In this document: in pieces, positions 7,984-16,661 of the stretch
How the letters are laid out: the number at the start of each line of letters is the position of its first letter
Position numbering within the stretch: position 1 is the first letter of the stretch
Assembly (NCBI GenBank): GCA_047602305.1
Contig: JASGHO010000001.1
Coordinates: 1,178,001 to 1,242,000, forward strand
Reading direction: 5' to 3'
DNA: 64,000 nucleotides
Origin: Ancrocorticia sp047602305
GTDB lineage: Bacteria; Actinomycetota; Actinomycetes; Actinomycetales; Actinomycetaceae
Position numbers and translations under genes: made by a program
The notes under the pieces: generated by a model
The model's input: only the letters and a program-made list of their open reading frames with translations
What the model was told of the DNA's origin: nothing
Databases searched by the model: none

Positions 7984-9245
7984 CTCTTAAAAATCTTGGA
8001 ATGGCTTTCGAGCTCCGGCACCGAGAACATCAGCTTGTCCGCAGTCAGCTCGTAGGCGATGGGGATGGGGTTACAGCCCCCAGGGAACCCGATGGTTTGG
8101 ATGTTCATCATGACGTCGCACTCGCGGCAAATGACCTTGCCCTTGTCCTCGTAGTAGCCGGAGGGGCCGCAGATCTCGCAGGCGTCCAAGCCCGTTCCAA
8201 ACGCCACGTCGTTTTTCTTGATGGCGATGAAACGTACCTCGGTGCTGTCCTGCGCCTGATACGCAAAGCGGTGCAGGTGGCCGTCGCTGACCAGCTCGCG
8301 CGACACCGTCACCCACTCCCCCTCCACGGTGGAGGGCTCGATGGCGGACAGCTCAGGAACGTACTCGGCGCGCTTCTTTCCCTCCGTCAGCGCCAGTAGC
8401 ATGAGCAGCGAACCCGCCACGGAAAGTCCCAGGAAGCGGCGGCGCGACAGGCGCTCGGCCTTGTAGAGACGCTGCTGGGCGGCATTACTCGCCACCATGC
8501 GGGCCTGTGTCCAGAGCGCCACGATTCCAGGCAGCGCGACCAAAATGGTGAGAGCCAGTTGCGTGGCGGCACCGTTGCGCTGAATCCACAACACCAGGTC
8601 GAAGATGAGGTTGCTGCGCGGCACAAAGCCGCGGGTGGCGAACTGCTGGTAGAGGAGAATCGCGCGCGGCAGCACCATCGCCAAGAAGACCACCGAGGTG
8701 ATGGAGGATCGCACGTACCACGGCACCCGCGCTGCGGATACCACGTACCCCCACGCCATGACGATGACCAGGACGGACCCCACGGCGTAACCGGCAAGGC
8801 GAAGTAGGCTCTCGGTGTCGAGAATGGCGGAGCCCATCGGCACAATGCCGCTCATGTTGAAGAAGTAGGTGAAGCCGTAGAACACACCGGTAGCGACAAG
8901 GGCAAGAAGGCTGGTGGCGGTGAGCAGGCGGTGACGCCAGCGCTGCTCGATATCGTGAAGGTCGCGCGAACCAAACAGCCACACGGCACTGAGGAAAGCC
9001 AGCACCGCCACGAAGGTCACGGGCCCCACGTAGGCGTTGAAAGTGGGGATGTCGATGAGCTTGGTGTTCAGACGCAGCCACGCAATCCCAGCTCCGCCAG
9101 CCAATCCCAGGAGCACGGCAACCGCGGTCAAACGCGCCACAACGCGCCGTTCCTTCGGGGAATAGGCGCGACTGGCAAGAAGAATCGACATCGCCAAGCA
9201 CAACGGAAGCGCGCTCAGGATGGATTGAACGAACAGCTGCAACAA
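7980..9245 (-). CDS. DUF2318 Fe-S-like membrane protein of the iron operon
   Basis: Multi-pass membrane protein (about seven hydrophobic segments) with a C-terminal extracytoplasmic domain carrying the DUF2318 cysteine pattern: DACEICGPSGYY, VICRECDVMMN and GFPGGCNPIPI. It resembles Cj1660 of the Campylobacter p19 operon and is thought to take part in electron transfer for iron reduction. Start: TTG at 9245 is preferred because GAGG lies 7 nt upstream and membrane segment 1 begins there. A GTG at 9317 is in frame, but it lies inside the strong hairpin 9295-9372 and has no ribosome-binding site. The stop overlaps the next permease gene. Confidence 0.85.
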   Translation of the reverse strand: MLQLFVQSILSALPLCLAMSILLASRAYSPKERRVVARLTAVAVLLGLAGGAGIAWLRLNTKLIDIPTFNAYVGPVTFVAVLAFLSAVWLFGSRDLHDIEQRWRHRLLTATSLLALVATGVFYGFTYFFNMSGIVPMGSAILDTESLLRLAGYAVGSVLVIVMAWGYVVSAARVPWYVRSSITSVVFLAMVLPRAILLYQQFATRGFVPRSNLIFDLVLWIQRNGAATQLALTILVALPGIVALWTQARMVASNAAQQRLYKAERLSRRRFLGLSVAGSLLMLLALTEGKKRAEYVPELSAIEPSTVEGEWVTVSRELVSDGHLHRFAYQAQDSTEVRFIAIKKNDVAFGTGLDACEICGPSGYYEDKGKVICRECDVMMNIQTIGFPGGCNPIPIAYELTADKLMFSVPELESHSKIFKS

Positions 9246-9294
9246 ACGGAGGCCTCGTGTCTGGTTGGGAGGGAGTGGTAGATGGGGCCACGAA

Positions 9295-9372
9295 CTCCCC
9301 TCGAGGTAAGAGACCACGCCGATAAGTCATGGCCTATCGGCGCGACCTCTAGGAAGGTCACCTCGAGGGGAG
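9295..9372 (-). terminator. Strong hairpin between P19 and DUF2318 genes (attenuator or partial terminator)
   Basis: CTCCCCTCGAGGT (295-307 of this kb) pairs perfectly with ACCTCGAGGGGAG (360-372). A second stem (AGAGACCACGCCGATA / TATCGGCGCGACCTCT) sits inside. It lies in the middle of the iron operon, so FTR1-P19 mRNA is likely more abundant than the distal part. Confidence 0.7.
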
Positions 9373-9386
9373 TGTGGGATCTGGGA

Positions 9387-10034
9387 TCAGATGAGCTGGC
9401 CGTCCCACTGCCAGTTCTTGAACTCGAACTTCAGCGGCTCGCTCCAGAAGCGGCCCTCGACGCCCGAGGAGTCCTTGCCGGTGTGCAGCATGAAGTCATC
9501 GGCCGGGGAACCGACGGTCACGGTGACGTCGTACTTCCCGGGGGCCAGCTTGATGTTGTTGCCGTAGTGCGGGCCGTCCGAGGCGATCATCGGCATCATC
9601 GTGCCCAGATCGACTTCTTCACCGGTGTCCGTGTTCTTCGCAACAGCGGTGATCGTCAGGTAAGGCAGGAACGTGTCCGCCTCGTAGCCCCACTTCTCGG
9701 CATCGGCGGTGGTGGCCACGTCAACTTCGAAGTGCATGTCGGAATCGGAGGCCGGTGGCAGCTTCGAGGAGCCGTGCTCCATGTCCACGGCCTGGAAGTA
9801 GACCAGGTCGATGGTCAGAGGGCCGTTGCTCTGCGGGCCTGAATCTCCCACGGGGAGCTCGTTGATGCCTGCGGTGTCCTTGCCTTCGCCAATGGCGGGA
9901 GCCTCCGACTCGGCGGCTTCGGTGGCGGCGGGGGTTTCGCTGCCGGTATCCGCGGCATCGTCCGAGGAGCATGCGCTCAGCGAGAACGCCATGGTGAGTC
10001 CAGCAAGTGCGGCGAGAAGCTTCTTGTTCTTCAC
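9387..10034 (-). CDS. P19/Tpd-type iron transport lipoprotein
   Basis: 215 residues from a GTG at 10034, chosen because AAAGGAC lies 8 nt upstream and a signal peptide with lipobox LSAC follows directly. After a short acidic linker the P19 fold (PF10634) is evident: DLVYFQAVDMEHGSS, DMHFEVDV and TMMPMIASDGPHYGNN with the His/Met residues that bind Cu/Fe in Campylobacter P19 and FetP. The protein should sit outside the membrane and hand iron to the FTR1 permease encoded 14 nt upstream. An upstream in-frame ATG would add a non-homologous N-terminus overlapping FTR1 and is rejected. Confidence 0.93.
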   Translation of the reverse strand: MKNKKLLAALAGLTMAFSLSACSSDDAADTGSETPAATEAAESEAPAIGEGKDTAGINELPVGDSGPQSNGPLTIDLVYFQAVDMEHGSSKLPPASDSDMHFEVDVATTADAEKWGYEADTFLPYLTITAVAKNTDTGEEVDLGTMMPMIASDGPHYGNNIKLAPGKYDVTVTVGSPADDFMLHTGKDSSGVEGRFWSEPLKFEFKNWQWDGQLI

Positions 10035-10048
10035 GTCGTGTCCTTTCG

Positions 10049-11641
10049 TTAGTGAGTATTGGTGGTTGTGAGTTGTTTTGCGGCCGTGGCCGCTCGGTAC
10101 TGAATGATGGCAAGAACGGCAAGAATAACGACGACGACGCCCTGGGCCACGAGTGTTTCGACCGTCGGGTAGAGGCCCAGCAAGGTGATCGTGGGGACTC
10201 CATCGATGTGCGTGGCCGAGATGAGGGTGGCGTCCTGGAACTCCTTGATGGCGCCACCGGCAATGGTGACGGCGAGAATTCCCAGAAGGACCGATGTCCA
10301 CTTGAAGAAGGCCTTCATCGGCAGACGCACGCCAAAGACCCAGATGAGGACGAACATGATGGCGAGGATGAGCACCGCGGCTCCCACTCCCAACCAGATT
10401 TTGACGTAATCGCCGCTCGTCTTGCTGGCCGCGAGGATGGGCGCGAAGAAGAGGATGGTCTCGGCTCCCTCGCGCAGCACGGCGAGGAAGGCCACCGACG
10501 CGAGTGCGAAGACTCCGCCTTTCGCCACTTCTTTTCCGGCGCGGTCATGGATGTAGGCTTCCCATTTCTTGCCCGAGGCTTTCGAGAGAATCCAGTTCGA
10601 TACCCAGATGAGCATGACCACGGCGAAGAGGCCGGTGATTCCTTCGAGAAGTTCCTGGCCGAGGCCTGTTGCTGCGGAGGCGGTGAGGCGGGAGAAGAGG
10701 AAGGCCAGTCCGATAGCGGAGGCGACCGCGGCAATGACACCAATGATGAGACCAACAACTTGGTCCCGGCGTCCGGCCTTGACGGCGTATGTCACGAGTG
10801 CCGCCACAACCAGGAGGGCCTCGGCGCCTTCGCGCAACAAGATCGCGAAGGAGGCCCAGAATCCACTCCATCCGAGCTCCGTCTGGGAGGTCATGGAGTC
10901 CAGCTCGGCGGCGTCCGTGCGCAGCGCTTCGGCGAGCGTGTCCGCACGCGCCGTGAACTCTTCTACCGGCAGTGAGCCGTCGCGGCCCGTCTGGCGCAGC
11001 TGGGTGAACATCGTCTCCAGCTCACTGACTCGTCCCTGGCCCAGGTAGGAGATCGTTGCCTTCTCCAGGCCGTCAGCTTCGTAGTGCGCGAGGTAGGCGT
11101 CGCGTGCCGCGTTGGCTGCGGTAGCGTAGTCGCCATTGGCATAGGCACTCTTGGCGATGTCCAGCTGATCGGTGGCGCGGGTGGCCACTCGCGACCACTT
11201 GTCGGTGACCTCGGGGGCGTCCGCCAGTTCGGCGACGTCGGTGCGCAGCACTCCGATGGTACCGGCCACCTTTTCCTCCACCACATCTTGGGAGGAGCCC
11301 TCGCGGGTGAGATCTCGCAGCGAGAGTAACTGTGAAACGAGCTCATCGTTGCGTTCAGCACCGAGGCGGTGATCAATCTCCGCCTCCAGGCCACTGACCT
11401 GGTAGATCTCATAGTAGGCCTGACGGATCGACGTCTCGACGCCTTCCTGGTCCCCGGCGGCATACTGGCCGGGAATTTGGTTGATCTTCGCTTCCATCTC
11501 GGTGACGACGGCGTCCCACTCACCGGCAGCGTGGGCGCCAGCCGTGAGGAAGGGCGCCATTACCAGGGCGGCAAGCAGCATCACCAGCATGCCTGCGCGA
11601 CGCAGGTAGCGCTCGGATCTTGGGTAGGTTGTCAGGTCCAC
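10049..11641 (-). CDS. FTR1-family iron permease (EfeU/FetM type)
   Basis: 530 residues. Signal-like N-terminus, then about 220 residues of helical extracytoplasmic domain, then a seven-helix FTR1 domain. The two iron-binding REGAE motifs are present: LLREGAEALLVVAAL near 270 and VLREGAETILFFAPI near 385. First gene of the iron operon. Start codon is GTG at 11641 with GGGAA upstream; an internal ATG 17 codons in (before LVMLLAAL) is possible. A DtxR/IdeR-like box lies about 85 nt upstream, so iron repression is likely. Confidence 0.95.
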   Translation of the reverse strand: MDLTTYPRSERYLRRAGMLVMLLAALVMAPFLTAGAHAAGEWDAVVTEMEAKINQIPGQYAAGDQEGVETSIRQAYYEIYQVSGLEAEIDHRLGAERNDELVSQLLSLRDLTREGSSQDVVEEKVAGTIGVLRTDVAELADAPEVTDKWSRVATRATDQLDIAKSAYANGDYATAANAARDAYLAHYEADGLEKATISYLGQGRVSELETMFTQLRQTGRDGSLPVEEFTARADTLAEALRTDAAELDSMTSQTELGWSGFWASFAILLREGAEALLVVAALVTYAVKAGRRDQVVGLIIGVIAAVASAIGLAFLFSRLTASAATGLGQELLEGITGLFAVVMLIWVSNWILSKASGKKWEAYIHDRAGKEVAKGGVFALASVAFLAVLREGAETILFFAPILAASKTSGDYVKIWLGVGAAVLILAIMFVLIWVFGVRLPMKAFFKWTSVLLGILAVTIAGGAIKEFQDATLISATHIDGVPTITLLGLYPTVETLVAQGVVVVILAVLAIIQYRAATAAKQLTTTNTH

Positions 11642-11724
11642 TTTTCACGTTCCCGTTTCAAAGCAATAGGCACTCGCCTACCTGCTTCTTCATCACGTGG
11701 GCTGCGATGAAGTCTGATTAGCAC

Positions 11725-11740
11725 GGTAAGGCTGTCCTTA
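11725..11740 (-). promoter_or_regulatory. DtxR/IdeR-like iron box upstream of the FTR1 operon
   Basis: Minus strand TAAGGACAGCCTTACC matches the core TTAGGTTAGSCTAACC at about 12 of 16 positions and contains a TAAGG-N4-CCTTA palindrome. Position (85 nt before FTR1) and gene function support it. The remainder of 11642-11862 shows no gene. Confidence 0.6.
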
Positions 11741-11862
11741 TTATTCGTCGGGATTTATGGGATCTGTGGGCCCTTGGTCCGAAACCTGACGCGGCAGGAA
11801 ACATTGGAATGAATCCATATTCCACATCACCACGCTCACGCCTCAGGACGGTGATAGAACCT

Positions 11863-11908
11863 GGGGCGGGGCCTGTCTGCAACGACAATCGCAGACAGGC
11901 CCCGCCCC
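11863..11908. terminator. Terminator hairpin downstream of the subtilase
   Basis: GGGGCGGGGCCTGTCTGC (11863-11880) pairs perfectly with GCAGACAGGCCCCGCCCC (11891-11908), an 18-bp stem with a 10-nt loop. A weaker hairpin of the AGAGGTCACGCC family overlaps the subtilase stop at 11934-11969. Confidence 0.85.
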
Positions 11909-11967
11909 GTTCCAGTTGAGGTTCAACCAGCTGAGAGAGGTCACGCCGAACTCATCGGCAGGAGCTC

Positions 11968-14900
11968 TTACTCGTACCAGACGTAGCCGAGCGTGTCGGC
12001 GCCGTCGTCGTTCCAATCTCCGGCGAAAACATCGTCAGCGGTGAGCGGGAGGGCCTGGAAATCCAGGTCTCCCGAGGGAACCGGCGCGTTGTTGACGAAT
12101 ATCTGGCCATCACCAAGCAGTGCGATGGTATCCGTGCCGTTGCCATCCCAGTCTCCACCGATGGCGCGATCGGACGCGGATCCGAAGTCGAATCCACTCA
12201 CCGCACCACCCGCCAGGGCGTTGTTGACGAAGTACGTCACCCCGCGGCGCATCGCGACGGTGTCCTTGCCGTCGCCATCCCAATCGCCCGCGAGCGGCAC
12301 ATCGTCAGCGCGACCGAAGTAGAAGTAGTCATCAGCGATGCCGCCAGCAAGAGCGTTCTTGTGATAGACGAGCACACCGCGGCGAACCGCAACCGAGTCC
12401 TTGCCGTCGCCGTCCCAATCACCAATCAGGGCGACGTCGCCCGCGCGACCGTAGTCAAAACGTACGGGCTTGTCACCGAACGTGTTGACGTAGGAGAAGG
12501 TATTGCCGGTACGCCACATGAGACTGGCGACGCCGTCGCCGTCCCAATCGCCCACGTAGTAGTCCTCGGCCTTGGGCAGCGGAACCCACGACACGAGATC
12601 CTTGCCATCCCAGCCATTGTCCAGCTTGGCGAGCGGCCGCGTCTCGGCCCCATCACGGACCACCGTGAAGGGCTGCGAGAGCCAACTCTCGGTATTCTCA
12701 CTCTTTGTCGCTTCGCCCATCCCCTTGATCGCGGTGACCTCCACGACATAATCGCCCTCTGCAACTGGCGAACGATCGGAGGGATCCTCCGAGTTCTGGC
12801 GGGTGCCATCCCACTGTTGCAGGCTGTAGCCGGGCGTCGCTCCCGCCGCATCAACATGGTAGAACGGCCCGAACGTTGATACCGGAGCCCCCTTGGAACC
12901 ATCCTCATTGGCGTGGAAGGCTTCGAGGGACAATGCCCGGATCGGATTCTCGATGTGGATGGCAACGCCGGGAAGATCACCTGACGCGATATCGAAGGAG
13001 TAGCCGGCGTCGACAACCTCGAAGCTACCCCGCTCGCACACGGTGAAATCGTGGCAGGCCGTGGCCAGCAGCGGCACGGAGTAGGGTGCGTCCGGGTCCT
13101 GTCCCTGCTCCTTCATGAACTCGCGGCCATAGACCTGGCCGAGCGTCGGAAGGATGAAGCCGCGGTCGCTTTCGTAATCTCCCACCACCCCGAAGAAGGG
13201 AACCGACAGATTGGAGTTGTCGCTGCCGGTGGCCCTGATGAATCCTCCGTACAGGGCACCCTGCTCGACGGCGACCTCACTACCCCAGTAGGTGAGAGGC
13301 TCGCCGATTGTCACCTCGACACTGCGAGATTCACCGGCGGGCACGGTGACGCTCTGCGAGGAGAAAGTGGTCACACCTGCGAGATCGAACATGGAATCGT
13401 AATCGAACGCAGCATTCGGTCCGAAGGTGTTGATCGTGGAGTCATCAACGGAGAACTTGTAGGTGATGTCCTCATCATGCGTGTTCGTGATGGTGAGAGT
13501 CGTGGTCTCGATCGCGTCACCGTCACGCAGGTTGATCTTGGATGGGGTGATCGTCGACGGCGTCGCGCTGCGACCGAACTCGAGGGAGGGCTGGGCCTGA
13601 ATCAGGGCTCGCGGCACGTCAATAAGACCGGCGCCCTCACGATGAATGGGCTCCAACGGGAAGAACGGTTCCTCATCGCTGCCCAGATTCAAGGGGGAGG
13701 CCACGGGAGTGGCGGTGTTCATGAGCACTGCCCTGACGCCCGCCGGGTCAAGGCCAGGATTAGCCTGCAACAGCAGCGCCACAACACCCGCAACGTGCGG
13801 GGTTGCCATCGAGGTACCGCTTATGGTGGCGAATCCACTGCCGTCACCGCTGATCGAATCCGCAGGGTAAGCGGAGTAGATGTTGCCGCCGGGAGCGAGA
13901 ACTTCAGGCTTGATGTCGAGCTCGCCAGTGACACCCCATGAGGAGAACTCGGAAATCCGACCGCCGTTGTCATCAACGGATGCGGTCGTCTCCGAGGTCC
14001 ACTCCATCGTGATGGGCGTACTGCTTGCCGATACCAGGGAGTCAAGGGAAGCTCCTTCTTCCTGGCTGATCACCACCACGGGAATCTCGATCTTGGGATC
14101 TCCCTCCACGGTGGGGCTGATGATTCCGGGTTGATTGTTGTAGATGATGACGGCCGCTGCGCCATCCCCCTGGGCTGCCGCAGCCTTGGTGTAGAAGGAT
14201 GACTCGCCGCGTGAAACGAGCACTGCCTTGCCTGTAAACGGCTCCCCGGGAAGATCCACTCCGCCCAACTTCTGGCCTTCGGGGTAGACGGCAAACTCAA
14301 GTTCACCGGACTCTGGAACGCCTGCACCATCCGATGCTTCAGCGTAGCCCACCAGCGCGTCGCCCACCCGGAAAGCGAGCTGGTTGACCTTGATGTTATC
14401 GACAGAACCAACGGCGATGACGTCACGTCCGCTCGCCGGAGAGCCACCCGAGAAGAGCCCTTGGCGGCCTGAATTACCCTGGGCAGCCACCACGTGAATG
14501 CCAGCGGCCACCAGGTTATCCGCTGCCACAGCGTCCGGGTAATTCGGCCACGCCTCGAAATCGGAGCCGAGCGACATGTTGATGACGTCCATACCATCCT
14601 TGGCCGCCAATTCCATGGCTTCGAGGATGACGTCGGTGGCACCGGCGCCCTCGCACCCGAACACGCGATAGGCGCCAAGTGTTGCCTCGGTGGCCACTCC
14701 CACAAAGTCCGAGTTGGTATCGTGACCGGCGGCGATGCCCGCCACGTGGGTACCGTGGCCTCCACAATCATCGGGGAGCGCATCCGGTTCCCGGACGGGG
14801 TTGTAGTTCGGATGGCTGGGATCGTCATTGTAGTCATCGCCGACTAGATCGTAGCCCGCCACCACCTTGCTGTTGGGGAAGGGGGTGGTTCCGGGCACTC

Positions 14901-15519
14901 CCGTTCCCCCAAAGACGGTGCTGTCAATATCAATACCGGTATCAATCACACCGATCCTGACGCCTTCGCCCGTGAGTCCGAACTCATTCTGAACCAAGCT
15001 GACGCCAGTGATGTCACGGGCCGAATGCATGTTGGGATTCACGACCGATTGTGGAGCTTCGGCCGGGCGTGCCACGAGAAGTACCGGGAACACCGCCTTG
15101 ACGTGCGCACCCTCAACCACCTTGGCGAGGGCCTCCTCGTCCGCGGTGACAGTGACCCCGGACCACAGGGTCCCGTAGCTGTCCTCGACTTCAATTCCCG
15201 CTGGCGCCACCGAAGCCGCGAAGGCTTCCTGCTGCGCTTGGATGGTCGACTGCGCGCCTCCCATGATCGTGGGTTCGGCCTCAAGCTCCACGAACCATCT
15301 GCCGGTGAATCCGGCCGTTCCACCTGCCTTGGCGTAGAGCTCGGTCGCGTTGAGTGGGGCGGGGTTTGCTTGACGTGTGATCGTGCGAGCGATTCCCGTC
15401 TTGCGAGCACTGGGCTGAGCATCGTCAGCAAACACGGGGAGCGCCGCCGCTGTAGAGAGCGCTATCACCGCCGTGAGGGCCGCTGCTGTACGGCCTTTCC
15501 GATGACTGCATTGTGTCAT
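11968..15519 (-). CDS. Secreted subtilisin-like serine protease (S8) with C-terminal GDWDGDG repeats
   Basis: 1183 residues. Signal peptide (ALTAVIALSTAAALPVFA), inhibitor-like prodomain, then the S8 catalytic domain with the intact triad: Asp in IGVIDTGIDID, His in GHGTHVAGIAAG, Ser in ISGTSMATPHVAGVVALLL. A PA-type domain is inserted between His and Ser (QKLGGVDLPGEPFTGKAVLV). Fn3-like/C5a-peptidase-type domains follow. The last ~220 residues hold five GDWDGDG- or GDWDGNG-type units (FG-GAP/VCBS-like, likely Ca2+-binding), which suggest cell-surface or matrix attachment. No LPXTG motif is visible. Probable host-protein-degrading exoenzyme; the substrate is unknown. Monocistronic, with a terminator downstream. 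Confidence 0.93.
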   Translation of the reverse strand: MTQCSHRKGRTAAALTAVIALSTAAALPVFADDAQPSARKTGIARTITRQANPAPLNATELYAKAGGTAGFTGRWFVELEAEPTIMGGAQSTIQAQQEAFAASVAPAGIEVEDSYGTLWSGVTVTADEEALAKVVEGAHVKAVFPVLLVARPAEAPQSVVNPNMHSARDITGVSLVQNEFGLTGEGVRIGVIDTGIDIDSTVFGGTGVPGTTPFPNSKVVAGYDLVGDDYNDDPSHPNYNPVREPDALPDDCGGHGTHVAGIAAGHDTNSDFVGVATEATLGAYRVFGCEGAGATDVILEAMELAAKDGMDVINMSLGSDFEAWPNYPDAVAADNLVAAGIHVVAAQGNSGRQGLFSGGSPASGRDVIAVGSVDNIKVNQLAFRVGDALVGYAEASDGAGVPESGELEFAVYPEGQKLGGVDLPGEPFTGKAVLVSRGESSFYTKAAAAQGDGAAAVIIYNNQPGIISPTVEGDPKIEIPVVVISQEEGASLDSLVSASSTPITMEWTSETTASVDDNGGRISEFSSWGVTGELDIKPEVLAPGGNIYSAYPADSISGDGSGFATISGTSMATPHVAGVVALLLQANPGLDPAGVRAVLMNTATPVASPLNLGSDEEPFFPLEPIHREGAGLIDVPRALIQAQPSLEFGRSATPSTITPSKINLRDGDAIETTTLTITNTHDEDITYKFSVDDSTINTFGPNAAFDYDSMFDLAGVTTFSSQSVTVPAGESRSVEVTIGEPLTYWGSEVAVEQGALYGGFIRATGSDNSNLSVPFFGVVGDYESDRGFILPTLGQVYGREFMKEQGQDPDAPYSVPLLATACHDFTVCERGSFEVVDAGYSFDIASGDLPGVAIHIENPIRALSLEAFHANEDGSKGAPVSTFGPFYHVDAAGATPGYSLQQWDGTRQNSEDPSDRSPVAEGDYVVEVTAIKGMGEATKSENTESWLSQPFTVVRDGAETRPLAKLDNGWDGKDLVSWVPLPKAEDYYVGDWDGDGVASLMWRTGNTFSYVNTFGDKPVRFDYGRAGDVALIGDWDGDGKDSVAVRRGVLVYHKNALAGGIADDYFYFGRADDVPLAGDWDGDGKDTVAMRRGVTYFVNNALAGGAVSGFDFGSASDRAIGGDWDGNGTDTIALLGDGQIFVNNAPVPSGDLDFQALPLTADDVFAGDWNDDGADTLGYVWYE

Positions 15520-15824
15520 GGTGTTTTCCCTTCAATAGGCGCTCCCGCAGGAGCGACCGCCGCATGCGACCTGAGAATCGCACACACCGATACCTTCAAG
15601 TGTGTCTCAGGACACGTAGTGGCGCCCCACAATCTCGCTGACTGGAATATGCATCTCCCATTCTCACCAGGAACAAGGCTTTGTCACGTACATATTGACG
15701 ATCGGGAAAGCGATTTCTTCGGAGGATGACGCTCTCGTCCTCTTATATCAAGTGTCTCTTGCCATGTCTTACAAACATTTGGTGCCTAATGATCGCCAAA
15801 CTAGCATCCGAGCGCAGCGGCACG

Positions 15825-15830
15825 TAGCCT
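15825..15830 (+). promoter_or_regulatory. Putative -10 for leaderless GNAT gene
   Basis: TAGCCT then 6 nt then ATG at 15837. The 6-nt spacer (GGAGCC) also looks like a weak ribosome-binding site, so leaderless initiation is not certain. The rest of the divergent gap 15520-15824 holds a small CGCTCC/GGAGCG hairpin near 15540 and no gene. Confidence 0.4.
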
Positions 15831-15836
15831 GGAGCC

Positions 15837-16493
15837 ATGAGTTCTCCGCACGTCTTCGTCCGCCCGGCCACCGCCCTCGACGCCGCCGCGATTGGCGATA
15901 TCCAAGTCCGAACGATGCGGGCAGCGCTCGTGGCAGCACTGGGAAAACGACTCCCCGAGCGCGTCGAGACCGAGCTGAACTCCGAGAACTTCGCCCGCTC
16001 GTGGGGTCAGGCAATCACCTCCCCACCGAGTCCCGCACACCTCGTCTTCAGCGCGGTTGCCGAGGGCTCCGTCGTTGGTTTCGCAGCCCTCGCACCCACG
16101 GCCCCACAGCCCCTGGATGAGGAGGACTCGGCAGGCCCCTGGGACGACGACGAAGCGGAAGATAGCGAAGCTGAAAGCGACGACGCGGAAGGCGGGGGCG
16201 AGCTGGAAGGCAGGGGCGCCGGTCACAGCGTCGTTGAAGTGACCGCTCTCGAAGTACCTCCGGCCTACCAGCGCGCCGGGCACGGATCGCGTCTTATCGC
16301 CGCCGCTGCCAGCTCCGCCATTGAACAGGGCGCCGCCGAACTCCAAATTTGGGTGCTCGCTGGCGACGACGCGCACACCTCGTTCCTCACGGCCGCGGGT
16401 TTTGCTCCCACTGGGCTGCGCCGCGATCTCCAAGTGGGTGACGACGTCGTCACCCAGCATTGCTGGCATGCCTTCCTCAACACCGAGGCCTGA
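15837..16493 (+). CDS. GNAT-family N-acetyltransferase with acidic insert
   Basis: 218 residues. The acetyl-CoA-binding motif region is EVPPAYQRAGHGSRLIAAAASSAIEQGA, preceded by the strand VEVTALEV and followed by LQIWVLAGDDAHTSFLTAAGFAPTG. This is the canonical GNAT motif A and B order. An insert of about 45 residues rich in Asp/Glu/Gly (roughly 100-140) sits in the middle of the fold, where the family normally has a short loop. The acceptor substrate is unknown. Convergent with the PTS gene and shares a terminator with it. Confidence 0.85.
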   Translation: MSSPHVFVRPATALDAAAIGDIQVRTMRAALVAALGKRLPERVETELNSENFARSWGQAITSPPSPAHLVFSAVAEGSVVGFAALAPTAPQPLDEEDSAGPWDDDEAEDSEAESDDAEGGGELEGRGAGHSVVEVTALEVPPAYQRAGHGSRLIAAAASSAIEQGAAELQIWVLAGDDAHTSFLTAAGFAPTGLRRDLQVGDDVVTQHCWHAFLNTEA

Positions 16494-16586
16494 CACCTCT
16501 CAACACTCACCCTCGGGTTGCGGCCTACGGGGGCATCCGCTACCAGATCAGACTGATAGGCTCGGGCACCACGAACCTCGGGCATG

Positions 16587-16622
16587 GCGAAGGCCGGCAA
16601 GTTGAAACTTGTCGGCCTTCGC
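16587..16622. terminator. Bidirectional terminator between GNAT and PTS genes
   Basis: GCGAAGGCCGGCAAGTT pairs with AACTTGTCGGCCTTCGC with one G-T pair and a 2-nt loop. It lies between convergent genes. Confidence 0.85.
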
Positions 16623-16661
16623 TGTGTCAGGAGTGAGGCTCTCACCCCTCATTCAGGATTC

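Noticed and set aside
9387..10301. P19 as a 304-residue protein starting at 10301
   Set aside because: The first 89 residues overlap FTR1 in another frame and have no homology; the lipoprotein signal peptide begins at the GTG 10034 with a good ribosome-binding site.
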